DNA of 37,803 bases, taken from contig CAKQOG010000023.1 of assembly GCA_934255485.1 (NCBI GenBank), positions 1-37,803 on the forward strand, written 5' to 3'. Position 1 is the stretch's first letter. The number at the start of each line of letters is the position of its first letter. This stretch comes from an uncultured Prevotellamassilia sp. GTDB taxonomy: Bacteria; Bacteroidota; Bacteroidia; Bacteroidales; Bacteroidaceae. The notes under the pieces are model-generated. The model made no database searches, was not told where the DNA came from, and worked only from the letters and a program-made list of their open reading frames with translations. This document shows, piece after piece, positions 14,636 through 23,714 of this stretch. Position numbers and translations under genes: made by a program.

Positions 14636-16798
14636 ATGAAAAAACACATAGCTACGCAATATTCGGGCGTACACCGCTTGGGCAGCAAATTAGTTGGCAC
14701 GCTATTCTTGTTGTTCGTTATGGCAATGAGTGCTTCGGCACAAGACATTATTCGTGTTACAGGTAAGGTGATAGATGCCGCAAAGGGTGAACCTTTGGCA
14801 TTTGTCAATATTATGGACATGGAGATGAAGAAGATAGTAGCACAAAGTGATGGCGATGGTCGTTTTTCGCTTAATGCTCACTCAAGCACTTCTTTGCGCT
14901 TTTCTATGACAGGTGCAGAAACCCAAACCATCAAACTAAGAGGTCGGGATAGTCTTGTAGTTCGTCTTACGATGATTGATACCAACCTTGGCGAAGCTGC
15001 AGTTGTTGTTAAGAGAAAGGTAAAAGAACTTACTATTACTCCTACCCCTATCGAAATGAAGGGTAACATGGCATATTTCAAGAATGTCGTAGGCGTTCCT
15101 TCAAAACTTTTTGGCCACGATTGTCGTTTGGTTGCACAGCGTATATTTGATAATCAAACACGCAAAAAGCAAGCTCTTATGCGTCCTATGGTATATGATG
15201 CTGTAGAGTATAATCAAACGCAAGATCGTATGTATGATTTCAAAATGAACGATAAAGATGGCGACCCATTAGCTAAATACATATTAGTTAAAGATGATTC
15301 GCTTCGCGATAAACACACCGACACAAGAGATGCCTTTATGTATATGGATTCTATCTTTGTAAAGAATCCTAACGACATTTTCAGAGGTGTAATTTATGCA
15401 GCTATTGAAGACTACAACAAAATTGTCTATCGCGACACTATCGTAGCCACAAAGGGTGTTATTCGTCCAATGCGTTGGCTTGATTTCTCATTCGGCTCTT
15501 CTGAGATTGCAGATGACAACTTTATTCCTAAATCCAAACCGCAATTACGTGATAGCAAAGGTAATATCGACCTTCGTTTCCCTATAGGTAAAGCAGAATT
15601 CGACCCCAACGATGCTCACAATGTCGTTGAAATACAGAAATTGCAACAACAAGTTCAAGACATTGCAGCTACCAAAGATGCCACTGTTCAGGCCCTTAAT
15701 ATTAGCGGTACTTCTTCGCCTGATGGACGTTATACAAGCAACCTCTCATTGGCTAAGCGCCGTATGGATTATGCTATCAACTACTTCCGTATGCAAATGC
15801 CCGAGAACCTCCGACGCAATATGAAGTTTAGTTCAAACGCATCGGTTGCACCTTGGGGTGACGTTGTGAAACTCATGCGCAAAGATAGTCTTGACAACGA
15901 AGCAAACCAGGTTGAAAGCGTTACACGCCGCTATAAGGGCGATGCAGTGGGGCAAGGCATGAAGCGCTTGTCGTTCTACAAATCTCTGTTGCAAGGTAAA
16001 TACTTGCCTATGCTCCGTTCGGTAGGTTATACCATGAACTATTCTATCTTCCGTAACCTTACACTTGATGAAATTAAAGAACTTTACAATCAAGATTATA
16101 AAAAACTATCGAGATACGAGTTCTTCCGTATGTATCGTAGCGAGGAAAACGAGGTAAAACGTGAGAAAATTTTGCGTCAAGCACTCGAGATTTACCCTTC
16201 GTTTACCGCTGCTGCAAACGACTTGTCAGCTCTACTTATCAAACGTGGTACTCCAGACCCAGAGATCTTGCGCAACTTTGCAGGTAAGAAACTTTACGAC
16301 GAAAACGGAAGCAAGCAAAAGGTTATGGCACCTGCTGTTGTTAATCAAAACCAAATGGTTGCGCTACTCGTTAATAGCGAATACCAAGCAGCCGACTCAC
16401 TTGTTGAGTTCATTCCTAAGACCGAAGAGAACCGTCTGCTCTTGGCTGTAAACGACGCCTTTATGGGACGCTATGACAAGAACTATGACATCATTGCTCA
16501 AACTGGCTTGCGAAATGAGATTGTGCTTCTCTTAGCTATGAAGAAAGATGAAGAAGCATTAGAAAAATCAAAGGAACTGACAGATGACGATGCTGTAACT
16601 CACTACATCAAAGCTATCTGCATGCACCGTTCTAAAGATTCAAACACTTCGCTTAAGGGTAATATAGAACTTAGAAAGGCTCTTACACTTGACCCATCAC
16701 TCATCGAGATAGCAGAGAATGATGCCGATGTCAATGACCTTGAATGCATTAAGGAAATTAAGGATAAGATGAACAAAAAAGAGGTAGAGAAAAAATGA
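14636..16798 (+). CDS. Envelope protein: regulatory-like domain, OmpA-like domain, TPR-like tail
   Basis: This 720-residue exported protein has a signal peptide ending at ASAQ (about residue 36). Residues 39-115 are a CarboxypepD_reg-like beta-sandwich (VTGKVIDAAKGEPLAFVNI, SDGDGRFSL). A beta-rich region of unknown type follows to about 320. Residues about 326-420 resemble an OmpA-like domain, with ISGTSSPDGRYTSNLSLAKRR (the I-x-G-x-x-S-P-x-G then L-S-x-x-R pattern). From about 500 the sequence is helical and TPR-like (EIYPSFTAAANDLSALL; HYIKAICMHRS). PorE of the T9SS also combines TPR, regulatory-like and OmpA-like domains, but in a different order and with a propeller, so I do not call it PorE. 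It may anchor a complex to peptidoglycan. It overlaps the next gene by 4 bases (ATGA), implying translational coupling. Confidence 0.75.
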   Translation: MKKHIATQYSGVHRLGSKLVGTLFLLFVMAMSASAQDIIRVTGKVIDAAKGEPLAFVNIMDMEMKKIVAQSDGDGRFSLNAHSSTSLRFSMTGAETQTIKLRGRDSLVVRLTMIDTNLGEAAVVVKRKVKELTITPTPIEMKGNMAYFKNVVGVPSKLFGHDCRLVAQRIFDNQTRKKQALMRPMVYDAVEYNQTQDRMYDFKMNDKDGDPLAKYILVKDDSLRDKHTDTRDAFMYMDSIFVKNPNDIFRGVIYAAIEDYNKIVYRDTIVATKGVIRPMRWLDFSFGSSEIADDNFIPKSKPQLRDSKGNIDLRFPIGKAEFDPNDAHNVVEIQKLQQQVQDIAATKDATVQALNISGTSSPDGRYTSNLSLAKRRMDYAINYFRMQMPENLRRNMKFSSNASVAPWGDVVKLMRKDSLDNEANQVESVTRRYKGDAVGQGMKRLSFYKSLLQGKYLPMLRSVGYTMNYSIFRNLTLDEIKELYNQDYKKLSRYEFFRMYRSEENEVKREKILRQALEIYPSFTAAANDLSALLIKRGTPDPEILRNFAGKKLYDENGSKQKVMAPAVVNQNQMVALLVNSEYQAADSLVEFIPKTEENRLLLAVNDAFMGRYDKNYDIIAQTGLRNEIVLLLAMKKDEEALEKSKELTDDDAVTHYIKAICMHRSKDSNTSLKGNIELRKALTLDPSLIEIAENDADVNDLECIKEIKDKMNKKEVEKK

Positions 16799-19671
16799 AA
16801 AAAACAGAATTTTCCAACAACAAAAGCCGCAATCTGAAAAATTCAAAGGTTATGAAAGCTGCAAGTATCTGCTGCCTCTTAGCACTCTCGGTGCCAACTG
16901 CACTCCAAGCCCAAAACGACAGTTTACCCAAACTGCAAAAGAGTGCATTGGACTATATGTTGCAACGTCCGCACGTTACAAAACACTACGAGAATAAGAA
17001 ATTTGGTGACCATCTCTTCACTGATCTTGGTGCAGGACTTAACTTGGTAGGTGCACACGATCTTAAGTTTGGTGCACAAGGTGGTTGGACAATAGGTGAT
17101 TTCATCACACCCGAACATGGTGTGCGTTTAGGGGTAAATGCAGGGCTTTATCGCACAAATGGTGAGAATATTAAGTTTGGCGATGTTACACTTGATTACC
17201 TTATGAACATCACTGCCGTTGCTAATCGCTCTTACACAACTCCACATTCATTCGAAGTGTTTGGTGTTGCAGGTATTGATGTAGTTTATGCTCGCAATCG
17301 CGGTGTAAGCAAAAAGGGATGGGGTGCTCACCTTGGTTTGCGTGGTCAATATGCTTTCTCACCCTATACTTATATTTACGCAGAACCTCGTTTGGGTGTT
17401 TTGCATCAAAATGCTACACTCAACAATACTTGGCGCAAGTATCGTCCAACGGCAAGTATTATGGCTGGTTTAGGTTATCGTATGCTAACTCCTGAAGAGC
17501 GTGCACACAAGTATGGCGACAGCACTTCGCCTAAGAACAACGGATTTACTGATGGTTTGTTCATTGGCGTAATGGGCGGTATGTCGTTCTTAAGCAATGC
17601 ACATCCCAGCACATGGAAAGACAATGCTGGTGGACGTGTTGCACTAAGCGTTGGCAAATGGTTTAATGCCTACAATGCTTTGCGTCTTACTGGAACTGCT
17701 ACTGCAATCAAACAGAAGGATAGCAACAAAGCTACTGCTATTGGAGGTCAAATAGACTATATGGCCAACCTTCACAACTTGTTTGGTGGTGTAGACACAA
17801 GCCGCCGTTGGTGGGTAAATGGTGTAGCTGGTGCAAGTCTTAACTACGCTTCGTCTAACGGAAAGCACAACACCACCCTTGGTCTTGGTGCAGGTCTTCA
17901 AGGCAATGCTCGTATTGGCCATGGTTTTACATTCGTAGTTGAACCACGTGTAGACATATACAATAAAGATTATATCACCAATAGTAGCACCGTTGGTAGC
18001 TACGATTGTGTGCCCTCTTTACTCCTTGGTTTTGTTTATACCAACAACACAAGCGAGGCGGTTTCAGAACGTGCTAACGACGATTTCATTGCAGGTAAAT
18101 GGCACGACCATACCTTTATCGAAATGGGTGGTGGACTAAACATCGATGTTACGCGCACAGCCGTTCGTCACGCATTTAAGTATGTACGTCCTACAGGATA
18201 TGCTGCCGTTGGTAAATGGTTCGCTCCACTCCATGGTGCACGTGTATGGGGACAATTGAGCAAGACGCGCTTTAGCGAAAACAACAGTTGGAGTCGCATG
18301 GACTTTGGTGCTGACTACTTGTTTAACTTTACCAATGCCATGATGGGCTATCGTGCCGATCGCATATTCGAGTTTACAGGTGGTTTAGGTATGAATATTT
18401 CGCAACGACAAAGAAAGAGTAAAACCTTCTTTGGTCTTGATGCCTCGGTTCGTGGTACATGGCACGTAAGTCCTTTCTGTGCAATCTTCGTAGAACCCAA
18501 ACTACAAGGATATGGCAAGAACTATCTGCCATCACGCATTGGTAAATATAATATAGATATCATTGCATCTGGCTTGGCAGGTATGCAATTCAACTTGCGT
18601 AACTACAATGCAAAACTGAGTCAAGAGGCTTTAGAGGATGAAGGCGGATTACGCAGTAGCTTCTCGATGGCCGGTGGTGCTGCAGTGCCTGCTAACAATG
18701 CGCGCACCAAAGGAGCATACAATGCTGTAGGCCGTTTGAGCTATACTAATTGGTACACTCCACTCTCTGCATGGCGCGCCAACCTGCAAGGTACTTTAGG
18801 CAAGTTCAAAGGCAATAAGTATGCAACAACCGTTGTAGGTGGCGACTACCTTACTGACCTTACAGCACATGCCTATGGTTATGATCAAGACCGTGTAGTT
18901 AGTGTTTCGGCTTTAGCAGGTCTTAACCTTGGTCTTGACTATGCTGGTGGCAAGGACTACTTTACATCTGATGTTCACGTAGGCGGTCAGCTTGCTGTGA
19001 GAGTGGCAAACAATGCACACATCTTTGCTGAACCACAAGTAGGCTATCACATGTCTAAGCGTTTTAAAGGCAGTTCACGTCTTGCACATTGGAAACCACT
19101 CATGCTCCTTGGTGTAGATTATAGCTTTAAGCGTAGCAGCGAACTCAAAGATATTGCTGCTCCTAAAAATAGCCGATATATCACCATCAACATGGGTACA
19201 GGTATCAATAGTATGAACCTTGCTCCAGAGAAGAAAGGTTATCGTTGGACCTACAATGCGGCTTTGGGCTATGGACAATGGCTCACAGGCTTACATGGTT
19301 ACGAGATTGACCTTACCAACATGATGGTAAATCGCACTAAGCACACACGCTACAATGTTACTGCTATTCGTGCCAACTATATGATGAACCTCCGTACAGC
19401 CGTAACAGGCGAGAGTACCGACAATAAGTTGTTCCAACTCTCTGGTCTTGCAGGTGCTTCGCTCAACTTCTGCTCAAGCAAAGGACGTAGTGCGCAGATT
19501 GTTCCTGGCTTTCAAGCAGCATTGCAAGCAGGTTGGAAGGTTACTCCAGTAGTAGAAGTTTACATGCAACCTGAGGCTTCATTCTACTCTTCAAAGATAA
19601 TTCCTGGCGGAACGGGCCATCCTGTTGATGGACAACTTACTCTCTCTGTAGGTAGCAAGTTCCACTTCTGA
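16795..19671 (+). CDS. Outer-membrane protein of five repeated beta-rich modules
   Basis: This 958-residue exported protein has a long N-terminus before its signal segment (MKAASICCLLALSVPTALQAQ, starting at residue 20), so the true start may be that internal Met at 16852; the upstream ATG overlaps the previous stop. The mature chain consists of five modules of about 180 residues starting near 70, 249, 435, 617 and 793. Each runs: Gly-rich first strand (GAGLN, GGMSF, GGGLN, GGAAV, GTGIN), a W or Y-containing strand before a G-x-R or similar motif, a DYLxN strand (DYLMN, DYMAN, DYLFN, DYLTD, NYMMN), a GxAGxxL or GxGMN strand, and a later EP strand (AEPRL, VEPRV, VEPKL, AEPQV, QPEA). The protein ends in Phe (SKFHF), as outer-membrane barrels usually do. 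It is the last gene of a three-gene operon followed by a strong terminator. The function is unknown. Confidence 0.75.
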   Translation: MKKTEFSNNKSRNLKNSKVMKAASICCLLALSVPTALQAQNDSLPKLQKSALDYMLQRPHVTKHYENKKFGDHLFTDLGAGLNLVGAHDLKFGAQGGWTIGDFITPEHGVRLGVNAGLYRTNGENIKFGDVTLDYLMNITAVANRSYTTPHSFEVFGVAGIDVVYARNRGVSKKGWGAHLGLRGQYAFSPYTYIYAEPRLGVLHQNATLNNTWRKYRPTASIMAGLGYRMLTPEERAHKYGDSTSPKNNGFTDGLFIGVMGGMSFLSNAHPSTWKDNAGGRVALSVGKWFNAYNALRLTGTATAIKQKDSNKATAIGGQIDYMANLHNLFGGVDTSRRWWVNGVAGASLNYASSNGKHNTTLGLGAGLQGNARIGHGFTFVVEPRVDIYNKDYITNSSTVGSYDCVPSLLLGFVYTNNTSEAVSERANDDFIAGKWHDHTFIEMGGGLNIDVTRTAVRHAFKYVRPTGYAAVGKWFAPLHGARVWGQLSKTRFSENNSWSRMDFGADYLFNFTNAMMGYRADRIFEFTGGLGMNISQRQRKSKTFFGLDASVRGTWHVSPFCAIFVEPKLQGYGKNYLPSRIGKYNIDIIASGLAGMQFNLRNYNAKLSQEALEDEGGLRSSFSMAGGAAVPANNARTKGAYNAVGRLSYTNWYTPLSAWRANLQGTLGKFKGNKYATTVVGGDYLTDLTAHAYGYDQDRVVSVSALAGLNLGLDYAGGKDYFTSDVHVGGQLAVRVANNAHIFAEPQVGYHMSKRFKGSSRLAHWKPLMLLGVDYSFKRSSELKDIAAPKNSRYITINMGTGINSMNLAPEKKGYRWTYNAALGYGQWLTGLHGYEIDLTNMMVNRTKHTRYNVTAIRANYMMNLRTAVTGESTDNKLFQLSGLAGASLNFCSSKGRSAQIVPGFQAALQAGWKVTPVVEVYMQPEASFYSSKIIPGGTGHPVDGQLTLSVGSKFHF

Positions 19672-19713
19672 TTTCGAATGTAGCATTCGTATTTTTCAAT
19701 CATACAAATCATG

Positions 19714-19768
19714 CAAATCCCTTGCTGAGTGTCTGCCACTCAAGCAGGGGATTTGTTTTATTTTTTAT
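19714..19768 (+). terminator. Intrinsic terminator of the envelope operon
   Basis: CAAATCCCTTGCTGAGTG pairs, with small bulges, with CACTCAAGCAGGGGATTTG, followed by TTTTATTTTTTAT. It lies 43 bases after the stop of the five-module protein. Confidence 0.85.
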
Positions 19769-19905
19769 AAGCAATGGTTAGATAATTATTGTAGCAGAAT
19801 GTATATTTACAAAGGCTGTTTGCATCAAAATTGCATTGTAAATAACCCTATTTAGACTCAAAACAATGATTTTCAGAGTTATAAAGTAAAAAACATATAG
19901 AAATG

Positions 19906-19937
19906 TTTGTCGCTTTTGCATACATACTCTATATTTG
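19906..19937 (+). promoter_or_regulatory. Bacteroidetes-type promoter of the HU gene
   Basis: TTTG (19906-19909) and TATATTTG (19930-19937, fits TAnnTTTG) are separated by exactly 20 bases. The predicted start near 19944 leaves a leader of about 105 bases before the HU start codon. Confidence 0.7.
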
Positions 19938-19962
19938 CAACATATTTGTGGCATATTTAGTT

Positions 19963-19988
19963 ATAAAGCATTGATGCAATGCTTTTAT
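19963..19988 (+). promoter_or_regulatory. Hairpin in the HU mRNA leader
   Basis: ATAAAGCATTG (19963-19973) pairs with CAATGCTTTTAT (19977-19988) around ATG, with one bulged base. It has no T tract. Being early in the predicted leader, it could affect mRNA stability or translation; this is inferred. Confidence 0.4.
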
Positions 19989-20048
19989 AGCCACTAAAGT
20001 GTACAAGATAGGAAATATTAATTTTATTATAAAATAATACATACAGAT

Positions 20049-20318
20049 ATGAATAAGACAGATCTCGTAAACGCTATTGCAGCAGAAGGCTTGACTAAAG
20101 CAGACTCTAAAAAAGCTCTCGATGCAGTGCTTAATGCTATATCAGGTGCATTAAAAGAAGGCGACAAGGTTGCCCTTATTGGCTTTGGTACATTCTCAGT
20201 AAACGAACGTCCTGCACGCGAAGGTATTAACCCAGCTACAAAAGAGAAAATTCAAATTGCTGCTAAGAAGGTAGTAAAGTTCAAGGCTGGTGCAGAACTT
20301 GATGCAAGTGTAAACTAA
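20049..20318 (+). CDS. HU family DNA-binding protein
   Basis: This 89-residue nucleoid protein binds and bends DNA as a dimer. It has the full HU layout: N-terminal helices MNKTDLVNAIAAEGLTKADSKKALDAVLNAI, the signature GDKVALIGFGTFSVNERPAR (38-57), the DNA-binding beta arm with the conserved Asn-Pro (REGINPATKEKIQI), and the C-terminal strand and helix KVVKFKAGAEL. Length matches the usual 90 residues. It stands alone: promoter at 19906-19937 and terminator at 20362-20402. Several HU paralogues are common in this group, so I give no specific gene symbol. Confidence 0.95.
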   Translation: MNKTDLVNAIAAEGLTKADSKKALDAVLNAISGALKEGDKVALIGFGTFSVNERPAREGINPATKEKIQIAAKKVVKFKAGAELDASVN

Positions 20319-20361
20319 TGTCTATTCTTTTAGAATACGTACTTTTTATTGATACTTGAAT

Positions 20362-20402
20362 AAAGTCATTACGCTTGGTATGAGTGTAATGACTTTTATT
20401 TT
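20362..20402 (+). terminator. Intrinsic terminator of the HU gene
   Basis: AAAGTCATTAC (20362-20372) and GTAATGACTTT (20386-20396) form a perfect 11-bp stem followed by TATTTTTATT. Confidence 0.85.
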
Positions 20403-20430
20403 TATTAGTGATTCAAAAAAATAAGTTTAG

Positions 20431-20476
20431 AGTAAATAAAAAAGCAGGTGCTATATTTGATAAGCATCTGCTTTTT
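20431..20476 (-). terminator. Intrinsic terminator of the sulfatase gene
   Basis: AAAAAGCAGGTGCT (20439-20452) pairs with AGCATCTGCTTTTT (20463-20476) with one G-T pair. On the minus strand the stem ends in TTTTTTATTTACT, 33 bases past the sulfatase stop codon. It faces the HU terminator, so the two genes converge. Confidence 0.8.
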
Positions 20477-20508
20477 AAGTATATCAATCTAAATGATTGT
20501 TGTGTGCC

Positions 20509-22056
20509 TTACATCTTGTTGAATTTCAAGCCGTCTTTGTCCTCATACTGCTTTTGTAGCTTAATGAGTTCGCTCATAAGGCGCTTGGTAAGTTTCTCTG
20601 TACCCTTTTGACCATAGATATTGTGGAGTTCGTTAGGGTCTTTGTTAAGGTTGTAGAGTTCCCACTTGTTGATGTCGTTGTAGAAGTGGATGAGTTTGTA
20701 ACCATCAGAACTACGCACGCCATAGTGACGCTTTACGCTATGTTCAGCAGGGTATTCGTAGTAGTGATAGTAAATAGATTTGCGCCAGTTCTTGGGGTGC
20801 TTACCTTCTAACAATGGAAGTAGCGAAACGCCATCCATATCCGATGGAACCTTGGCACCAGCTATTTCAAGGAAAGTGGGAGCATAGTCGATGTTCTGCA
20901 CCATTTCGTTAATATCGCCGTGTGCTTTGAGACCCTTAGGCAAACTCATAACGAGAGGAGTATTGAGCGATTCTTCGTACATAAAGCGCTTGTCGAACCA
21001 ACCATGTTCGCCCATATAGAACCCTTGGTCAGAGGTATATACTACAAGGGTTGAGTCGAGCAAACCAGCTGATTTTAAATAATCGAGCGTACGACCTACG
21101 TTGTCATCAAGTGATTTAAGCACCTTTGCATAGTCGCGCATATAGCGTTGGTATTTAAATTCAGCCAATGCTTTTCCTGTTAGATGACGTTTGTTAAAGT
21201 CGGTAGCCAACGAATCATAGAAGTAGTCGTATTCTGCACGATCTTTCGAATCGAGTCGGCCAATCATTGCAAGATAAGAGTCGGTGAGACGTGTGTTAGC
21301 GCCAGGATAGAACATCTTGTTGTCATAAACAATGTCCATGTGGTCGTTGTTCTTAATCTCCATTTCCTGTGCTGCAGCAGCGGGACGGCCTTTGTAGTCG
21401 TCGTAGAAGGTAGAGGGGATAGCAAATGTTTTATCCTCGTACTCGTGTAGGTATTTCAGTTCGGGCAACCAATCACGATGGCATGCCTTGTGGTGTATAA
21501 ATAGGATGAAGGGCTTAGATTTGTCGCGTTTGTGTTCCATCCAGTCGATGGCCTTGTCGGTAACAATGTTCGTTACGTAGCCTTTTTCGCGTGTGGTGGT
21601 ACCATCCATGTTGATGAAGTTTGGATTGTAGTAGTCACCTTGCGCAGGCAGAATGTTGTAGTAGTCAAAGCCAGTAGGAGTGCTCACAAGATGCCATTTG
21701 CCTATAAGGGCGGTTTGATAACCAGCTTGGCGCATCAACTTAGGCATAGTTTGTTGCGAACCATCAAAGATGCCGTGTTCATTATTTGTAAATCCATTCT
21801 TGTGCGAGTGCTTACCTGTAATCATGCAGGCACGGCTTGGGCCTGAAAGTGAGTTAGCCACGTACGAGTTTACAAAGCGAACGCCATCAGCAGCTACACG
21901 GTCGAGGTTAGGAGTTTCTACAAAGCGATTGTCGTAGCAACTCATCATTTGTGCCGTATGGTCGTCGGTCATAATATACACAATGTTGTAGCGATGTTGC
22001 GCCATTGCAACATTAGCCATCACCATTGGTGTGAGCAAAAGCATTTTCTTATTCAT
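20509..22056 (-). CDS. Secreted serine-type sulfatase (family S1)
   Basis: This 515-residue exported protein (signal peptide MNKKMLLLTPMVMANVAMAQ) hydrolyses sulfate esters, probably in the periplasm. Features include the metal-binding pair Asp31-Asp32 in YIMTDDHTAQ, the formylglycine site SGPSR (71-75), GKWH (119-122), and TSDQGFYMGEHGWFDKRFMYEESL (about 342-365) with further metal and substrate ligands. The modified residue is Ser71, not Cys, so activation needs an anaerobic sulfatase-maturating radical SAM enzyme encoded elsewhere. The sequence around the site (ACMITGKHSHKNGF) resembles N-acetylglucosamine-6-O-sulfatases such as Bacteroides BT4656, suggesting host glycosaminoglycan or mucin sulfate as substrate; this is a family-level inference. 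It sits downstream of glmM on the same strand, but a terminator separates them and no clear promoter is seen. Confidence 0.88.
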   Translation of the reverse strand: MNKKMLLLTPMVMANVAMAQHRYNIVYIMTDDHTAQMMSCYDNRFVETPNLDRVAADGVRFVNSYVANSLSGPSRACMITGKHSHKNGFTNNEHGIFDGSQQTMPKLMRQAGYQTALIGKWHLVSTPTGFDYYNILPAQGDYYNPNFINMDGTTTREKGYVTNIVTDKAIDWMEHKRDKSKPFILFIHHKACHRDWLPELKYLHEYEDKTFAIPSTFYDDYKGRPAAAAQEMEIKNNDHMDIVYDNKMFYPGANTRLTDSYLAMIGRLDSKDRAEYDYFYDSLATDFNKRHLTGKALAEFKYQRYMRDYAKVLKSLDDNVGRTLDYLKSAGLLDSTLVVYTSDQGFYMGEHGWFDKRFMYEESLNTPLVMSLPKGLKAHGDINEMVQNIDYAPTFLEIAGAKVPSDMDGVSLLPLLEGKHPKNWRKSIYYHYYEYPAEHSVKRHYGVRSSDGYKLIHFYNDINKWELYNLNKDPNELHNIYGQKGTEKLTKRLMSELIKLQKQYEDKDGLKFNKM

Positions 22057-22101
22057 GTGTGTAGACTGTGCTTTTATGTTTTTAAAATATGCTGTTTATA
22101 A

Positions 22102-22155
22102 AACAAAAAAAATGGCGAATTGTAGGTAATGGATTCACTTTCCAATTCGCCATTT
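22102..22155 (-). terminator. Intrinsic terminator of glmM
   Basis: AAATGGCGAATTG (22110-22122) and CAATTCGCCATTT (22143-22155) form a perfect 13-bp stem. On the minus strand it ends in a run of eight T. It lies 40 bases past the glmM stop codon. Confidence 0.85.
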
Positions 22156-22194
22156 ATGTGCTCATAACTACTCAAAAAAGAGTTGTGTTATGTG

Positions 22195-23589
22195 TTACTT
22201 TTTAATCATGTTATACACAATGTCCATGATTTGCTTGCCAAGGGCATCAGCTTCTTCCATGGTATGTGCTTCAGAATAAACACGAATGATGGGTTCGGTG
22301 TTGCTCTTGCGGAGGTGTACCCACTTGTCAGCGAAGTCAATCTTCACGCCATCAATGTCTGTAACCTTCTCGTCTTTGTAGAGTTCCTTAACCTTTTGCA
22401 GAATAGCAAAGATATCAGTTGTTGGGTCGAGGTCGATGCGGTTCTTTGCAATATAGTATTGAGGAAGCGAGTCGCGCAACTCAGTGGCACGCATGCCAGT
22501 CTTTGCCAAGTAAGTAAGGATGAGTGCGATACCTACCAATGCATCACGACCAGAGTGAGCTGCAGGATAAATAACACCGCCATTGCCTTCGCCACCAATT
22601 ACAGCACCAGTTTCTTTCATTTTTGTAACAACGTTCACTTCGCCTACTGCGGCAGCAGTGTAGTTGCAACCATATTTTTCAGTAACATCGCGTAAACCGC
22701 GAGTAGAAGAAAGGTTTGAAACTGTTGGACCAGGAGTGTGTTGTAGTACGTAGTCAGCGCAAGCAACAAGTGTGTTTTCTTCGCCAAACATGGTGCCATC
22801 TTCGCATACAAGTGCCAAGCGGTCTACATCTGGGTCTACTACGATACCAAGGTCGTGACGTCCTTTACGCAAGAGGTTGCGAATTTCGGTAAGGTTTTGC
22901 TTAAGTGGCTCTGGGTTGTGTGCAAAGTTACCTGTAGGCTCAGTGTTCAGTCCTGTAACTTCGGTAACACCTAATTGACCCAAAAGTTTAGGGATGATGA
23001 TACCGCCAACAGAGTTTACTGTGTCGATAGCCACTGTAAAGTGAGCACGGCGTATAGCTTCGATATCAACGAGTTCGAGTTCTTTAACAAGTTCGATGTG
23101 GCGTTGGTCGTAGCTGTAGTTCTTTGTGTAGCAACCAAGGCTATCAACGTCGGCAAACTCAAAGTTGCAGTTATTGGCTAGGCGAACTACTTCAGATGCT
23201 TCGGCTGGTGGCAGAAATTCGCCATTTTCGTTTAAGAACTTAAGGGCATTCCATTGACGTGGGTTATGGCTTGCAGTAATGATGATACCACCGCATGCAT
23301 GTTCCATTTTAACAGCCAATTCGGTGGTTGGGGTTGATGCCAACCCGATATTTACCACATCAAAACCCATGCCCATGAGTGTACCACATACAACGTGGCT
23401 TACCATTTCGCCTGAGATGCGCGCATCGCGACCTACCACGATTTTGCGACGGAAAGCTCGGCTAACAACGTTTTCGCGTAATGATGCATAAGCGGATACG
23501 GATTTGGCAATGTCTACAGGATTGAGCGTATCTCCTGTGCGACCGCCTATAGTACCACGGAAACCTGAGATGGATTTAATCAGTGTCAT
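22195..23589 (-). CDS. glmM: Phosphoglucosamine mutase
   Basis: This 464-residue cytoplasmic enzyme of the alpha-D-phosphohexomutase family probably interconverts glucosamine-6-phosphate and glucosamine-1-phosphate for UDP-GlcNAc, peptidoglycan and LPS synthesis. The four family sites are present: the phosphoserine loop TASHNP with Ser107, the metal loop DPDVDR (252-257), the sugar loop GEGNGG (333-338) and the C-terminal phosphate-binding loop RKSNTEPIIRVY (about 426-437). EGNGG and the 464-residue length favour GlmM over phosphomannomutase or phosphoglucomutase, but the substrate can only be proved by assay; some Bacteroidales carry several members. It is transcribed alone: a -7 element at 23623-23630 and a strong terminator downstream. 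Confidence 0.88.
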   Translation of the reverse strand: MTLIKSISGFRGTIGGRTGDTLNPVDIAKSVSAYASLRENVVSRAFRRKIVVGRDARISGEMVSHVVCGTLMGMGFDVVNIGLASTPTTELAVKMEHACGGIIITASHNPRQWNALKFLNENGEFLPPAEASEVVRLANNCNFEFADVDSLGCYTKNYSYDQRHIELVKELELVDIEAIRRAHFTVAIDTVNSVGGIIIPKLLGQLGVTEVTGLNTEPTGNFAHNPEPLKQNLTEIRNLLRKGRHDLGIVVDPDVDRLALVCEDGTMFGEENTLVACADYVLQHTPGPTVSNLSSTRGLRDVTEKYGCNYTAAAVGEVNVVTKMKETGAVIGGEGNGGVIYPAAHSGRDALVGIALILTYLAKTGMRATELRDSLPQYYIAKNRIDLDPTTDIFAILQKVKELYKDEKVTDIDGVKIDFADKWVHLRKSNTEPIIRVYSEAHTMEEADALGKQIMDIVYNMIKK

Positions 23590-23622
23590 AATATTTCTAT
23601 TGTGTTTGTTATTTTTGAATTA

Positions 23623-23630
23623 CAAATTTA
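23623..23630 (-). promoter_or_regulatory. Likely glmM -7 element
   Basis: The minus strand reads TAAATTTG (fits TAnnTTTG), 33 bases before the start codon. No TTTG is found at the usual -33 distance. Confidence 0.45.
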
Positions 23631-23714
23631 CTGTAAGATACGCATTAAAAAAAGCAATTTATGTTTTTTTTCTATCTTAGGTAAAACTTTCTGCTTTGGC
23701 TTAATCTTTACAGA

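Larger units (their letters stand above)
19672..20048. other. Intergenic region between the envelope operon and HU
   Basis: This 377-base gap has no gene. It holds the terminator at 19714-19768, a weak inverted repeat (19805-19811 with 19837-19843), the HU promoter at 19906-19937 and a leader hairpin at 19963-19988. Confidence 0.8.

Noticed and set aside
22183..22695. 170-residue plus-strand frame opposite glmM
   Set aside because: glmM has all four family motifs on the other strand; this frame has no recognisable features.
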